Below are positions 1-10,886 of a stretch of 64,000 nucleotides of DNA, piece by piece (within the stretch, counting starts at the first letter, position 1; each line of letters opens with the position of its first letter). A program made the position numbers and the translations under genes. A model generated the notes under the pieces. The model made no database searches, was not told where the DNA came from, and saw nothing but the letters and a program-made list of their open reading frames with translations. Source of the stretch: Megascapheus bottae (taxonomy: Eukaryota > Chordata > Mammalia > Rodentia > Geomyidae); assembly GCA_024803745.1 (NCBI GenBank), contig JANJXV010000004.1, positions 40,182,358 to 40,246,357 of the forward strand, read 5' to 3'.

Positions 1-49
1 GCCATCTTCTACCTGTTTATCACATTGAAAACATCTTAAGGAATAAGAC

Positions 50-181
50 TGGAGCTGGGAGTTTGGACTAGTGGCAGAGTGCTTACCTAACATGCACGAA
101 GCTGTGGGTTCGATCCATTCCTCGGTAGCACATACACAGAAAAAGCAAAAAGTGGTGCTAGCCTTAAGAAAACTCAAGGAG
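50..181 (+). mobile_element. IDL-Geo SINE, internally shortened
   Basis: IDL-Geo family: left monomer derived from tRNA-Ala/ID (A box near TGGCCTAGTGGTAGAG, B box near GGTTCGATTCC), short A-rich linker, then a right monomer starting near AAGCCGGAAGTGG. In this copy the right monomer lacks its middle. Confidence 0.8.
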
Positions 182-415
182 GGGCTGGCAGTTTGGCCTA
201 GTAGGAGAATGCTTGCCTAGCATGCACAAATCTGGCTGGGTTCAATTCCTTGGTGTACCACATACATAGAAAAGGCTGGAAGTGGTGCTGTGGCTCATAT
301 GCTAGAGCTGTAGCCTTGAGAAAGCCTAAGGATAGTGCTTAGGCCCCGAGTTCAAGCCCCTGGTTGGGACTAGCAAAAAAGGAAGAAAGGAGGGAACAAG
401 GAAGGAAGGAAGTGA
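182..415 (+). mobile_element. IDL-Geo SINE with (GGAA)n tail
   Basis: Complete dimer directly after the previous copy; the tail has become a GGAA/GAAG simple repeat. Confidence 0.9.
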
Positions 416-537
416 GGGAGAAAAAATGAATAAATAAATAATAAGGCTTTACTAGGAACATATTAATCACATCTTCATTTAGGGCTCAATAATATAAACA
501 TGAAATAAGTTAATATGCCAATCTATAGCATTTAAAT

Positions 538-870
538 TGAGTGCTGGTGGCTCATATCTGTAATCCTAGTTTCTTAGAAGGCTGAGAGTAGAACTTTGCT
601 CAAGCTGGGCAGACAAAAAAAAAAGGTAATTAGACCCTTTCTCAACTCATACCTGGCTTACATGTACCTGTTATCCTTAGCTATATGGGAGAATGAGATT
701 GGGAGGAGATTGGGGTTTCACACTAAACTAGTAGAAAAGACCATGAGACTGTGTTTAAATGCAGAAGGCATCCAGGCTAGGAAAGGAAGCCTAAAATAGG
801 TGAATCACAGGTCTAGTTGTGTAGCCCATTGGGAATTAAAACCGTATCTCAAAAATAAGCAACATACAAA
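538..870 (+). mobile_element. Old, degenerate B1-like sequence
   Basis: GTGGCTCATATCTGTAATCC at the start is a B1 head. The rest is too diverged for a confident family call. Confidence 0.45.
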
Positions 871-1073
871 AGGATTAGAAGTGTTACTCAGCATTAAAGT
901 ACCTACAACAAGCACAAGGCCCTGAATTCAAACTCTAGTGTGTTAATATAAATATATAAATATATGTATACTTATATATGGATATATCTGTATGTGTGTA
1001 TATAGTAAATAATAATAGTAGTTGGGGAAAGTATGGACTGAGTTGCTGAGAACAAGAATAAGAAAATAGTCAA

Positions 1074-1202
1074 GCTGGATATTGGTAGCTCACACTAATG
1101 TCCTAGCTAGTCAGGAGGCTGAGATCTGGATTCAAAGCTAGCCTGGGCCTGAAAGTCCCTGAAACTCTTATCTCCAATTAATCACCAGAAAACCGGAGGT
1201 GG
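1074..1202 (+). mobile_element. B1-Geo SINE, 3'-truncated
   Basis: B1-Geo (working label): a 7SL/B1-like head (TGGCTCATGCCTGTAATCC, AGGCTGAGATCTGAGGATC), a TCTCCAATTAACCACTAGAAAACC linker region, then a right monomer with CTTGAGCTGAAGAGCTCAGG. This copy stops after the linker, where the next SINE begins. Confidence 0.8.
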
Positions 1203-1560
1203 GGCCGAGTTGGCTCATACCTGTAATCCTGGCTACTCAGGAGGCTGAGATCTGAGGATCAAGGTTCAAAACCATCCTGTGCACAAAAGGACCTTAACTC
1301 CAGTTAACCTATAGAAAATAGGAAGTGGGCTTGGTTCTAGGGTAAAGTGGTAGCCTTGAGCTGAATTGCTCAGGGACAAGCCCAGGCCCAGGGATAGGGT
1401 GGTAGCCCTGAGCTAAAAAGCTCAGGGACAGTGCTCCCACAAAAACAAAACTGGAGGTGGTGCTGTGGCTCAAGTGGTAGAGAGCTTGCCCTGAGCTGAA
1501 GAGCTCAGAGAGAGTCCAGGCCCAGAGTTCCAGCCCCATGACCAACCAGAAAAAAAAAGG
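1203..1560 (+). mobile_element. B1-Geo SINE with multiplied right monomer
   Basis: Head followed by right-monomer sequence in three partial copies. The first repeat junction reads GCCCAGGCCCAGGGATAGGG, the same as in two other copies of the window. The third unit (from about 1450) may be a separate solo right monomer. Confidence 0.8.
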
Positions 1561-1709
1561 AAAACAAAAAAGAAATAGTCAAAAGGAATTTTATTTGTAA
1601 CATTTTGGTTTTTAAATGTTATTCATATAATTAAAATTAATTTTTAAAGGAAAAGAAAGTTATATTCCCTAATTGTAAATCAATAAAACCTAATCTGAAA
1701 AAATGTATC

Positions 1710-1970
1710 TTTCTTTTTTTTTTTTTTTTTAAAATTTTTTGTTGTCCGTGCAACTTGAACTCTGGGTCTGGGCACTGTCCCTGAGCTCTTCAGTTCAAGG
1801 CTACCACCCTACCCCTTGAGCCACAGTGCCATTTATGGTTTTCTAGTGGTTAAGTGCAGATAAGAGTCTCATAATCGTTAGTGTTCAGGCTGACTTTGAA
1901 CCAAGATCCTCAGATCTCAGCCTCCTGATTAACTAGGATTACAGGTGTGAGCAACTACACCGGTGTTGAA
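1710..1970 (-). mobile_element. B1-Geo SINE
   Basis: Near-complete reverse copy with an 18-base poly(T) at the left. Confidence 0.88.
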
Positions 1971-2569
1971 AAATGTATCTTTCAACCGTGAGAACCTTTC
2001 AGGTGTTTATAGCCAGTGATTTTAAATGATTATGATGAATAATTGAAGTTGGCATAGGCTTTTTTAAATTCAAAAGATACCTACTTTTCAGAGTGATCTC
2101 AAGAGAACATTGAAGTTTGATTACATATTCCTATTGATTATATTTCACTTACAATAAAAACTACATACAAATCTAGCAATATTATTAATTCATTACAACC
2201 AGTGCTTATTTTCTTCATTAACTTTTTATTGTTATTTTCAACTTACACAGCATGCACAAATGCAGCAATTATATGTTGAGCAAGAAGCAGAAGGCTCATT
2301 ATGTTCAATGTACTGTACATCAGAAGTCATTACTTCACCAGAGCTTTTAAAAAACACAAACTAAGATCAGCCTCTTACAAAACAAGTATAATTAACCGCA
2401 AAAAATAAGTGGGCTAAACTACTAATCTACTCAGCTGAGAGTTTATCATATGTAAATAACATAATATATACTACACTGCCTGACTGTATCAGAGGAAAAA
2501 AACTGAAGCTATATAGGTTATTTATATTAATGGTAAAAATGTTTAAGTTTTTTTCTTAAAAGAGGACTT

Positions 2570-2612
2570 TATAGCCGGGTGTGGTGGCTCACGCCTGTAA
2601 TCCTAGCTGTAC
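2570..2612 (+). mobile_element. B1 head fragment
   Basis: Only TGGTGGCTCACGCCTGTAAT and a few flanking bases remain. Confidence 0.6.
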
Positions 2613-2653
2613 CCCATACAAAAACCATTTCTTAAATTAGACTTCTGAGCTAA

Positions 2654-2900
2654 GCAGACATGGCTCATACCTGTAATTCTAACTACTCAGAAGGCTGAGA
2701 TCTGAAGATTGTGGTTCAAAGCCACCTGAGGTAGGGAAGTTGATGAAACTCATCACCAAAAAGCCAGAAGTGGAGCTGTGTCTCAAGTGGAAAAGTTCTA
2801 ACCTTGAGCACAAAAGCTCAGAGGCAGCACTGAGGCCCGGAGTTCCAGTCCTAAGACACCCCTCCCCCATCTCACCCTCCACAAAAACAACAGATAAAAA
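2654..2900 (+). mobile_element. B1-Geo SINE
   Basis: Forward copy with a diverged linker (AAAAAGCCAGAAGTGG) and right monomer. A 68-codon frame across it is fortuitous. Confidence 0.8.
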
Positions 2901-3510
2901 CACTTTAGACTTCTATCTTAAGCAAAAGTTCTATTATCTTCTCTAGATAAGTGACAAAGTGTATGTAATTTGTCCTTCATATTGAAACATTTGTTGCTTC
3001 AAATTTCCCACCACAAAATTTTGTTGTTACTCTTTGGAAACAACATTTCAAGCAATGCAAGATTTGATAGTCTTTGGATAATTTGTATCTTGCAATAATA
3101 TGGGAGAATTTATTACTTTACTATAATTACTTACATATTCATTGCAAATCATGATGTAATAGATTTTACAGGCTGTGCATAAGAGAACCAACAAACTGAG
3201 ACACAAAACAAGTTTCCACCCCTTCTTTCCAAAGCTGTAGTTAATCACTTGAACAGTATCCAATATAGTAGAAAGCTGGCAGACTTTTCTTTGCAGCAGG
3301 CTATGTAAAAATGTTTATAATTTTCAGCTTCTTATGCCATGCAAATGACTGTGTTCCCAGTGAAGGAGAGTGCAAAAATATGCCTGTGAAATTACTTAAC
3401 TCTCCTTTGTTAGTTGTTTTCTGGCAACAGTGGAAGGATACTTTGCTTAAAATGCATTTCTGCATTTAATTTTTTATCAGTCAATTCAAAACTTTAAAAA
3501 TAGGAATTTA

Positions 3511-3641
3511 TGGGGGGTGTGGGGGGGAGGGAAATGGGTACCAAGACATGTGAAAGGGTATCAATGTATGTGAATTAATGCACCTTCTATCTGGCAAATA
3601 TCATGTAACCCTTTTACTAATTACAATAAAAAAATTTAAAG
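3511..3641 (+). mobile_element. 5'-truncated L1 3' end
   Basis: A 131-base tail beginning at the G-rich tract and ending ACAATAAAAAAATTTAAAG. Target-site duplication AAAATAGGAATTTA lies at 3497-3510 and 3642-3655. Confidence 0.92.
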
Positions 3642-3655
3642 AAAATAGGAATTTA

Positions 3656-3857
3656 CTTTTTTTTTTTTTTGCCAGTCCTAGGCTTGAGCTCAGGGGCTGA
3701 GCCCTGTCCTTGAGTTTTTTCTCAAGTCTGAACCCTACCACTTAAGACATAGCACCGCTTCCAGCTTTCTCTATGTACGTGGATGTACCGAGGAATAGAA
3801 CCTGCATCTTCATGCATGCTAGGCAAACACTCTACCACTAGACCAAACTCCCAGCTG
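3656..3857 (-). mobile_element. IDL-Geo SINE
   Basis: Reverse copy with GGAATTTACTTT on both sides (left from about 3648, right from about 3858). It was inserted next to the L1 tail at 3511-3641, inside that tail's right-hand target-site copy. Confidence 0.88.
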
Positions 3858-4540
3858 GGAATTTACTTTCTTATCCTTTTATAGATAAGCCAGAGCCATT
3901 TAGTCTAACAGCACAGTAAGCTGAATATCTGAGTTGTCAGGGAATTAAAATGGCATGATTCTAAGTTATTAGGGTTTAATTTAACTTTGACTACAATTTT
4001 ACAAAACCAGTTTTTGTTTCTGATACACCTGTCATGCTTAATGATATTAGCAAATTGTTATGTCCAAAAGTACCTTCTGTAAAACTGTTTAATATTGTCA
4101 GCCTCACTAGGGAGAATTAAAGTATACATGTTAATGTGTAACCTGTTGAATAATGTAGCACCCATCTTGGTTCTTCCTTTTGCATTTTCTAATGTTTTGG
4201 ATTTCCCCAGCAGATTCATAAAGTGTTTAAAGTCAAGTACCATGTACACTTTTGTAGTTGGCATTTCCTTTCTACTTTGTGCTCTACTATAGCTTTATAT
4301 CTCAGGTCAGATTTTGTTGGAAAGTAACTAAAACTGGCTTTTTGTTTTGTACCACATAGATGGGGGCCTCCAAGGAAGGAAATTCTTTTTTTTTTTTTTT
4401 TTTTTTGCTCATAGGGCATGAATTCTGGGCCTGGATGCTGTCCCTGAGCTCTTCAGCTCAAGGCTACTGCCCTACCCCTTGAGCCACAGCCCCACTTCCC
4501 CTTTTCTAGTGATTAATTGGAAATAAGAGTCTCACATTCT

Positions 4541-5123
4541 GGGCCCGGGAGTTTGGCCTAGCGGTTAAAGTGCTTGCCTAGCATGCACAAGGACCCGGGT
4601 TCAATTCCTCGGTAACCCACATACACAACCAAGCCGGAAGTGGCAGAGACGAGACACAACCAAGCCGGAAGTGACAGAGAGGAGACAGCAACAAGCGACA
4701 GAGAGTGGAAGGCGAGCAAGCGGAGCCCAACCGAGTGGAGGCCGGAGCGAGCGGGGCCGAGCGAGCAGGGCCGGAGCGTGCGGGAGCGAGCCGAGCCAGA
4801 GCCAGCGAGGCCGGAGCGAGCGGGGCCAGAGCGAGAGGGGGCGAGCGGGGCCGGAGCGAGCGGGACCGGAGCGAGCGGGGCCGGAGCGAGCGGGGCCGGA
4901 GCGAGCGGGGCCGGAGCGAGCGGGGCCAGGAGCGTGAGGGACCGAGCCTGACCGGAGCGAGCGGGGCCGGAGCGAGCGGGGCCGGAGCGAGCGGGGCCGG
5001 AGCGAGCGGGGCCGGAGCGAGCGAGGTCGGAGCGAGCGGGGCCGGAGCGAGCGGGGCCAGAAAGAGAGAGAGAGAAGGGGGCCAAAAAAAACAAACAAAC
5101 AAAAAAAAAAAAAAAAAAAAAAA
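4541..5123 (+). mobile_element. Composite SINE-VNTR retroposon (IDL head + GC-rich 15-bp VNTR + poly(A))
   Basis: Flanked by a perfect AAGAGTCTCACATTCT at 4525-4540 and 5124-5139, so the whole 583 bases are bracketed by a target-site duplication. It opens with an IDL left monomer (A box TGGCCTAGCGGTT, B box GGTTCAATTCC) up to AAGCCGGAAGTGG, the start of the right monomer. A short direct repeat of that junction follows, then about 330 bases of 15-bp repeats, a GA-rich stretch and a 40-base A-rich tail. The right monomer is absent. It sits inside an older reverse B1-Geo SINE. The order SINE head, VNTR, poly(A) recalls primate SVA in architecture, with no implied relation. Confidence 0.85.
4731..5060 (+). 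repeat. 15-bp GC-rich minisatellite (VNTR)
   Basis: About 20 units of GGAGCGAGCGGGGCC, irregular at the left and almost perfect at the right. Very CpG-rich with few decayed CpGs, which suggests youth or lack of methylation. Because 15 is a multiple of three, long open frames occur on both strands; they are artefacts of the period. Confidence 0.95.
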
Positions 5124-5233
5124 AAGAGTCTCACATTCTTTACTCTAGGGGTTCTCTTTGAAACAGGATCCTCAAATCTCAGCCTCCCTGATTAGCTAGG
5201 ATTACAGGCGTGAGCCACTCTGCCTAGCCTCAA

Positions 5234-6049
5234 GGAAGGAAATTCTTGAGAGAGACAAGTAAAAACATAGAAACTGATATTTAAGCATCTTTATAACCTT
5301 TTTCTTTCAGTTAAGGATGGAGTAATGAGAAAGAGTTCCATTTAGTTTACACCTTCTTAAAGCTAAAAGAGAAAAAAATAAATATTTAAACATTGAACGA
5401 CATGTTTAATTTTGAAATTCTCTGATTCCTTTGGAATTAGAACAAAAAGTGTAGGTCTCTAATACTTGATCAGGTATTGTGAATTTCATGTTCTTTTTTT
5501 CCATAGAACAAATCATTAGCTATTGAGTATATTTCAAATGTGAATTTTTGTATACTAACAGCTCATACATTTTTTTGAAAAATAATGGATTACTATTCCA
5601 GAGAAAATAAGATCTTTATATCAATGTAAAGGCAGTATCGTATTTATTGACATTTTTCTTCAAAGAACTTTTTGTTATAAAAACATCTTTTAGAGCCACA
5701 TGGGAGAATTTCTGTACTCTACTTTAAACTTTCTTTTAAGGTAAGCATTAGAGCAACCTTAAAATTATTTTATAGTGTATCAAAATAGAGAGAACTGGAT
5801 ATAATGATTTGTTATGTTTTCTTTGTTGCTGTTCTTTGGGTAAATAAGGACCTGAACTAGAGCTCAGCCCAGTGGGTGGAAAGCTGGGTGCCTAATGCTG
5901 CTCTCCACTGACCTCTTCTGGTCTGCAGTTAGTTGAATTGTTGAAGTAAATGACTACTTTTAGATTTCCAAGGTGAGAAGAGATCTTTGGAATTATCGTT
6001 TCCCTATCTCTTTATCCCAGGACCCATCTCCCCATTTTGCCCTCCTACT
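5234..6049. other. Intronic sequence without recognised features
   Basis: AT-rich unique sequence; no exon, repeat or structured RNA recognised. Confidence 0.6.
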
Positions 6050-6250
6050 CTTTTTTTTTTTCTTTGGCCAGTCCTGGGGCTTGAACTCAGGGCCTGGACA
6101 CTGTCCTTATATACTTTTTGCTAAAGGCTAACACTCTGCCACTTGAGCCACAGCGCCACTTCTGGCTTTACTATGTATGTGGTACTGAGGAATTGAACCA
6201 GGTCGTCGTGTGTGTTAGTCGAGCACCCTACTACTAGGCCAAACTCCCAC
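6050..6250 (-). mobile_element. IDL-Geo SINE
   Basis: Complete reverse dimer with poly(T) at the left. Confidence 0.88.
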
Positions 6251-6321
6251 AATGAGGGGGTGGTGAGGGGGAAGCAGGGCACACTTCCTTAAAAAAAAAA
6301 AAAAGGAAAGAAAGAAATTTG

Positions 6322-6400
6322 TTTCTGGGTGTGGTGAGACAAGCCTGTAATATTAGCACTTAGGCAGAGGTAGAAGAATCTTAAGATTATAGTATGCATG
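6322..6400 (+). mobile_element. Old B1 fragment
   Basis: GGTGTGGTGAGACAAGCCTG and following bases resemble a B1 head. Confidence 0.5.
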
Positions 6401-6479
6401 TATATATAGAGAGGGGGGGACAGGCAGGCAGGCAGAGAAATTAACTATACCAGGACATGACATTTACTCTGTGTATGCA

Positions 6480-6712
6480 TGCATGAGTGCATGTCAATAC
6501 TGGGGCTTATACTCTAGGCCTGAAACTTTTGCTTGGCTTCTTTGATCACATCTGCCATTGTACCACTTGAGCCTTGCCTTCACTTCCCTCGTTTTATTGA
6601 TTAATTAGAGATACTTGTCTCGAGACAAATCTGACTTCAAATCTCAATTCTCAGATTTCACCCTCTTGAGTAGCTAAAAGTACAGGCATGAGCCACTGGT
6701 ATCCAGCTTGTA
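6480..6712 (-). mobile_element. Old B1-Geo SINE
   Basis: Diverged reverse copy; the B1 head is recognisable at ACAGGCATGAGCCACTGG near 6683-6700. Confidence 0.7.
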
Positions 6713-6728
6713 TTATTAATATTTCTTT

Positions 6729-6924
6729 TTTGCCAGTCATGGGGCTTGAATTCAGGGCCTGGGCACTGTCCTTGGACACTTTTTACTCAATGCTAGCATT
6801 CCGCCATTTGAGCCATAGCACCATTTCTGGCTTTTTTCTGTGTATGTGGTACCTAGGAATCAAACCCAGGGCTTTGTGCATGCTAGGTAAGCACTATACC
6901 ACTAAGCCAAACTCCCTACTTTAA
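6729..6924 (-). mobile_element. IDL-Geo SINE
   Basis: Complete reverse copy. Confidence 0.88.
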
Positions 6925-6931
6925 TTCTTTT

Positions 6932-7163
6932 GGGTTGGTTATGGGACTTGAACTCTGGGCCTGGGTGTTGTACCTAAGCTCTTCAGCTCAAGGCTACCAC
7001 CCTATCCCTGGAGCCACAGCGCCACTTCTGATTTTCTGGTGGTTAGTTGGAGGTGAGAGCCTCACGGATTTTTTAGTGCCCAGGCTGGCTTTGAATCGCA
7101 ATTCTCAAATCTCAGCCTCCTGAGTAGCTAAGATTACAGGCATGAGCCACCAGGCCTGGCCTA
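6932..7163 (-). mobile_element. B1-Geo SINE
   Basis: Complete reverse copy immediately after the previous SINE. Confidence 0.88.
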
Positions 7164-7734
7164 CATTAATTTTTTGAGAACACTTTTAGGCAATTTACTA
7201 TAACAGAAATGTATTCTGGGACCAGGAAGGTAGTCTGTCAGCCCAACATCAGGTTATTCTTTTCTAATTTAGATTGATTTCTCAAATAGATTCCTTAAAA
7301 TTATTTCAGTGATTTGAGGTAAATTGTCCCATTTTAACCCTCTTTCCATTTCTTCACATTCTACCCTTGGATCTCATTAGAACCAAATTCCTTAGTATAA
7401 ACTCCATCAAAATTTGAGTTAAGGGCCCTTTCACCTGGCTTTTTTGGCAACCTGTGTTTATTTCTGTAATAGCTATTATGCCCTGGATTGAAATCTTTTG
7501 GTTTCTTGTCCATATCCACTAATCTGGCCATCAGCTTCTCTGGCACAGCATAATGGTTTTCCTTCCCCCACTTCTCACCCTTTTCATTGAATTCTCAAAG
7601 CCTATCTGACATTTGACAGCATTCAGTAAATATCCATTAAATAGAAGTCTTGAAGAATCATTACTATTACAGTCTAATAATAAAATAAAGGAAAATACCT
7701 TTGTAATTTTATTCTTCTAACCTTAATAAATTTA

Positions 7735-7945
7735 ATTTTATTTATTTATTCATTCACTTATTAATTGCCAGTCCTGGGCTTGCGCCCAGAGCCTGAGCAC
7801 TGTCCTTGGGTTTTCTCAAGGCTCTACCACTTGAACCACAGAACCACTTCTGGCTTTTTTCTATGTATGTGGTACTGAGGAATTGAGCCCGGGTCTTCAT
7901 GTATGCTAGGCAAGCACTCTACCACTAAGCCAAACTCCTGGCCAA
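7735..7945 (-). mobile_element. IDL-Geo SINE with (TTTA)n tail
   Basis: Reverse copy whose tail is a TTTA/TTCA simple repeat. Confidence 0.88.
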
Positions 7946-8137
7946 ATTTTAGCATTTTACTAATAGCATTTTAGGGAGCTCTTCACAAGATCTGTTTGCT
8001 TAAGTTGTTTACTCTGTAGTTCAGATTTAAACCAGTTATACCTGCTAATTTGGAAAAATCCACTAAGCAGTATGCATTCTAATTTTTGTAACTTAGTTCA
8101 AGATTTGCTTTCTTGCCTGACACTTGTGTCTTGAGAT

Positions 8138-8352
8138 TTTATTCCTATTCAGGAGGCTGAATGCTAAAGATCATACTTCAGAGTCTCCTGGGAAAGATCA
8201 TCTGTGAAACTCTTTTATCTTCTCTTAACCAGCAAAAACTCAGAATGGAGCTATGGGCCATAGTGATAGGATTCCAATCTTGAGCAATAAAGCTAGGGGA
8301 TAGCTCCCAAGCCCTAAGTTCAAAAGCTCCAGCATTGGCACAAAAGACTTGC
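8138..8352 (+). mobile_element. Old B1-Geo SINE, 5'-truncated
   Basis: Begins at CAGGAGGCTGAATGC and runs to a diverged right monomer ending in CACAAAAG. Confidence 0.7.
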
Positions 8353-8414
8353 CTTCTTGACCAAGGCTTTCTAGTTATAATAGTTATGTATTCAAATTAG
8401 AATTTGTTGATTTT

Positions 8415-8615
8415 TAATTTTATTTATTTATTTATTTATTGCCAGGCTTGAACTCAGTGCCTGGGCACTGTCCCTGAACTTCTTTTGCTCAAGGCTAGGA
8501 CTCTACCACAATGTCACTTTCCAGCTTTTTCTGTTAATGTGGTACTGAGGAATTGAATCCAGGGTTTCATGCATGCTGGGGAAGCACTACCACTAAGCCA
8601 CATTCTCAGTCCCCA
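8415..8615 (-). mobile_element. IDL-Geo SINE with (TTTA)n tail
   Basis: Reverse copy with six TTTA units at the left. Confidence 0.87.
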
Positions 8616-9682
8616 GAATATGATACAAAGTAGCTTATATTTTTAAGAAAATAAATGTGACAGTTATTGAATTCATAGCCAAACTGTGCACAAAGGCAAT
8701 ATAAAAATGTTTAAAATAAGTAGAGGTAGCACTTCAAAGTATTGGTTGGTGCCTCATCATTAATTTTAGTTTGTGACTTTTGTCAGTTGATGTTACAACC
8801 TTAGTGTTATTTTAAAAATAGTTTTTTAAGGGATATTTAATTAAGTAACGTGGTGTTTGCTTATTTCAAACAGTGTGCCATCCTGTCAAAGCCACACTGG
8901 TAGGGCATTGCTTTTCTTTTCCCTTTTGTTAATATTCACTGTTAGATAATGGTTCCACAAATAATAGATTCCAAGGACCTTTGATCCACCATTACTGTAA
9001 AATAAAATGCAACTTAATTTTTTTTCTGGGCATAATGGTTTTAACCTTGTGTACTAATTTGACTGTGCTTGTGGGGGCAGATCTTTAAATGAGAAGCAAA
9101 TGAAGGAAAAATTGCTAATGCTGCCACTGTATATCTAATGAGAACTGTGTAATAAACCATAACCTCTTCGACATTTCTCTGGAAAGCAGCATGATTATTT
9201 TGGATGGCTAGCCCTTTGTGGATGGCTCATTACCGTCTGGCATAATATGTATTGATAGAGACTGTAATTGTCAACTCCTATTTGACATCCTGCTTCTAAT
9301 AAATATGGCTTGCATCACTGGAGCCCACAAATGGTCATATGGGAAATTGTAACTTTGGAAAACTATATTTTGGGTTAAAATGCATATGTATTTAAAATAA
9401 CTCTATAGAAGAGAATATATCTCTTTTCCCTACTGCTTTTAGTCTTAGAATATTTGAAGCTTCCCATAAGGATTGTGCTTTTTATTAATTTAATGGCCAA
9501 CATGTGACAAGACTTGTATGTCTATTTGCTTGTGTGTGTGTGTGTGTGAAAGGGAGAGAGTAGGGAAGAGGAGAAGCATCTTCACTGGCAAAGAGGCAAT
9601 ATGTGTGTGTAAGACCCTAATTTCTACATGTAAGATCCTTCTTTCTACATGTAATTTCAACTAACTTTTAAAGTTATTCTTT
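8616..9682. other. Unique intronic block
   Basis: Over 1 kb without SINE or L1 apart from a short (TG)n at 9532-9548. The part at about 9050-9350 has a more balanced composition than its surroundings; see findings. Confidence 0.6.
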
Positions 9683-9819
9683 TTTATATAAATAATTTTT
9701 ATTGTGATTAATAGAAGGGTTACATTATATTCACCAGATAGAAGGTGCATAACTTCACAAACATTGAAACCTTTCTCATGACATGGTCCCCATTTCCCTC
9801 CCTCTCTCCCCCCGCTTAT
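9683..9819 (-). mobile_element. 5'-truncated L1 3' end
   Basis: Reverse-orientation L1 tail starting at the G-rich tract. Target-site duplication TAAAGTTATTCTTT lies at 9669-9682 and 9820-9833. Confidence 0.9.
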
Positions 9820-9892
9820 TAAAGTTATTCTTTATAAAAACCAAACATTGACAGTGCCCTAACCATTCACCTTTCCCTAGTTTTAACTTTAC

Positions 9893-10084
9893 TTTTTTTT
9901 TTTTTTTTTTTTTGCCAGTCTTGGGCTTAAGCTCAGGGCCTGAGGACTGTCCTTGGATTTTTCTCAAGACTAGAAAAATCCAGCACCACTTCTGGCTTTT
10001 TCTAAGTATGTGGTACCAAGGAATCGAACCCAGGTCTTCATGCATGCTAGGCAAGCACTCTACCACTAGGCCAAACTCCCGGCC
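9893..10084 (-). mobile_element. IDL-Geo SINE
   Basis: Reverse copy bounded by TAACTTTACTTTTTTT repeats on both sides (left from about 9884, right from about 10086). Confidence 0.9.
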
Positions 10085-10221
10085 CTAACTTTACTTTTTT
10101 TAGTTATTGTTATTTTGTTATTAGAATTGTATGTTTTTTGATAAAACAAAAGAATAGCCTGTAAGCCTAATTACTATGAAACATAGGAATGAAAAGGTTA
10201 TTAAAGGAATATAATATACCT

Positions 10222-10342
10222 AACATTTGAGCCACAGTGCCACTTCTGAGTTTTTCTGTTCGGGTGATATTGAGGAATCGAACCTAGAGCTTCATGCACG
10301 CTAGGCAAGCACTCTGCCACTAAGCCACATTCCCAGTCCCTG
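10222..10342 (-). mobile_element. IDL left monomer fragment
   Basis: Only the left monomer and part of the linker remain. Confidence 0.8.
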
Positions 10343-10681
10343 TTTCATTCATCTTTTACTCCAAATCCTGTCAGAATTGTGCTTTGAAAGAGAAAGGAAC
10401 AGAATACATAGCCCCCCCCCAAAAAAAAAAAGTGTTTGTTTGTTTTTTTTAACTAAATGTAGTTAAAAAATTTTTTTGTAGTTAGATTTTAAATGAAGTG
10501 TTTTGTTGTGAGCTGAGTTTAATGTAAATTCATTTGGCAGGATATGTTAGCAAGCTGTAAAAAAATCATATACAGATATCTATAGACTGAACTATATTCC
10601 TAGCCCTAACTCCCCTATGGCCATATTAGGAAATAGCAGCTTAGGGAGGCAAGTAAGATTCAGTAAGGTCAAACAGGTGGA

Positions 10682-10886
10682 ATGTGCTCGGAATTTGGCC
10701 TAGTGGTAGAGTGCTCACCTTCCATGCAGGAAGGCCTTGGTTCAATTTCTCAGTACCACATACGTAGAAAAAGCTGGAAGTAGTGCTGTGGCTCAGGTGG
10801 TAGAGCTCCTGCCTTGAGAAAGCCAAAAGACAGTGCTCAGGCCCTGAGATCAAGCCCCAGGACGGGCCAAAAAAAACCCAAAAAGG
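10682..10886 (+). mobile_element. IDL-Geo SINE
   Basis: Complete forward dimer. Confidence 0.88.

Larger units (their letters stand above)
4386..5233 (-). mobile_element. B1-Geo SINE, split by the composite SINE-VNTR
   Basis: Reverse B1-Geo in two pieces, 4386-4540 (poly(T), right monomer) and 5140-5233 (B1-like head ending GTGAGCCACTCTGCC). The interruption is the composite element described separately. Confidence 0.85.

Noticed and set aside
4558..4612. tRNA-Ala-like genes in the left SINE monomers
   Set aside because: A and B boxes are present, but acceptor stems do not pair and the sequences continue into SINE bodies with poly(A) and target-site duplications.
4558..5148. Six overlapping open frames of 88-178 codons on both strands
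   Set aside because: They lie in the 15-bp VNTR. A period divisible by three gives open frames automatically, and the peptides are simple five-residue repeats.
6688..6924. Many 60-126 codon frames with repeated phrases such as LELWAWALSL or LYHLSHSTTSS
   Set aside because: They recur because they are translations of the same SINE families in fixed frames, not genes.
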